Positions 63,936 through 64,000 of a stretch of 64,000 nt of DNA are shown here, one piece after another. The DNA is taken from assembly GCF_051401765.1 (NCBI RefSeq), contig NW_027480438.1, positions 5,084,001-5,148,000 of the forward strand, read 5' to 3'. This DNA is from Calliopsis andreniformis. Lineage: Eukaryota; Arthropoda; Insecta; Hymenoptera; Andrenidae. Below the pieces are notes generated by a model. The model was not told the DNA's origin and ran no database searches. It saw nothing but the letters and a program-made list of their open reading frames with translations. Position numbers and translations under genes: made by a program. Each line of letters opens with the position of its first letter. The first letter of the stretch is position 1.

Positions 63936-64000
63936 TCCTCAAACTTCAATCCTGAATACTCAATCTTCAATCCTCAATACTCAATCTTCAATCCTCAACC

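Larger units (their letters stand above)
1..64000 (+). repeat. Heptanucleotide satellite array, consensus CTCAATC
   Basis: Seen: essentially every base lies in tandem 7-base monomers matching CTCAATC or one to three substitutions from it. Frequent variants are CTCAATA, TTCAATC, CTCAACC, CTCAGTC, CTCAAAC, CCCAATC, ATCAATC, GTCAATC, CTCAATT, CTGAATC, CTTAATC, CTAAATC, CTCGATC, CTCATTC, CACAATC, CGCAATC, CTCGTTC, CTCTATC and CTCCATC. The + strand has very little G, a strong strand asymmetry kept for the full 64 kb with no inversion seen. No unique sequence interrupts the array. Known: arrays of short monomers tens of kb long are typical of eukaryotic heterochromatin. Cyanobacterial heptamer repeats exist but form short arrays. 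Inference: eukaryotic satellite; neither array end lies in the window. Confidence 0.97.

Noticed and set aside
1..64000. CRISPR array
   Set aside because: The period is 7 bases with no 25-40 base direct repeat, no unique spacers and no cas genes.
1..64000. Telomere repeat (CCCTAA or CCCTAAA)
   Set aside because: The monomer is CTCAATC; CCTAAATCC and CCCTTAACC variants occur only singly and never as a telomeric run.
1..64000. Cyanobacterial short tandem heptamer repeats
   Set aside because: Such arrays are short and lie between genes. 64 kb of continuous repeat without a single gene does not fit a bacterial chromosome.
1..64000. tRNA, rRNA, promoter, terminator or origin signals
   Set aside because: No stretch departs from the heptamer pattern long enough to hold any of these; short matches to TATA-like or hairpin motifs are expected by chance in AT-containing repeats.

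Overview
The whole 64 kb is one uninterrupted, degenerate heptanucleotide satellite. The + strand consensus is CTCAATC (GATTGAG on the - strand), and the array holds roughly 9,000 monomers. I found no gene, RNA gene, transposon, CRISPR array or unique-sequence island anywhere in it. The + strand is C, A and T with very little G. The apparent open frames, all on the + strand, arise because 7 is not a multiple of 3: three heptamers make 21 bases, and all three frames spell the same heptapeptide (SSILNPQ). The opposite strand meets TGA once every 21 bases in every frame. An array of this length with no gene points to heterochromatic satellite DNA of a eukaryote (pericentromeric, subtelomeric or sex-chromosome type). 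Species and chromosome position cannot be told from the sequence.

The array is not featureless. Variant monomers recur together as recognisable modules that act as landmarks. The main one is a type I marker, AGAATATCCTGAATTCTCAG, usually carrying an EcoRI site. Together with its diverged and type II forms it occurs about 50 times. Type II forms (AATCAGTTGT followed 26 bases later by AGAATATCCTCAATTCAC or a variant) are limited to the first 20 kb. Other landmarks are a TCCACAAACAT module seen only before about 22.1 kb, and an AGCCTTTCTCC module seen only after about 26.7 kb. Most of these modules keep the 7-base phase, so they look like diverged heptamers rather than insertions. Recurrent 6-mers (CTCATC) and 8-mers (CTGAAATC, CTAAAATC) shift the phase.

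Layout: 0-1.4 kb, three units of about 0.6-0.7 kb. 3.6-7.5 kb and 9.2-13.2 kb, two copies of a roughly 4 kb higher-order block (offset 5.6-6.2 kb), with a third partial copy near 17.1-17.5 kb. 17.6-22.6 kb, a 1.1 kb block duplicated 3.8-3.9 kb apart, flanking a 705 bp tandem pair. 25.6-26.8 kb, an abutting tandem pair of about 585 bp. 29.0-30.5 kb, four short cassettes. 32.2-33.9 kb, a 1,047 bp tandem pair with a third copy at 36 kb. 39.3-47.1 kb, two consecutive duplications with different offsets (3,457 and about 4,281). 47.1-51.1 kb, duplications at 2,241 and 636 bp. 51.1-62.2 kb, two very similar copies of a roughly 4.5 kb block 6.5 kb apart, differing by substitutions and clean 175, 188 and roughly 265 bp indels. 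60.2-63.9 kb, a further 2,806 bp duplication.

The interest of the window lies in this layered amplification history, the two regional dialects, and the frame-independent cryptic coding property. Nothing here shows that any of it is transcribed or translated. Offsets were measured by aligning landmarks by eye; percent identities were not computed.
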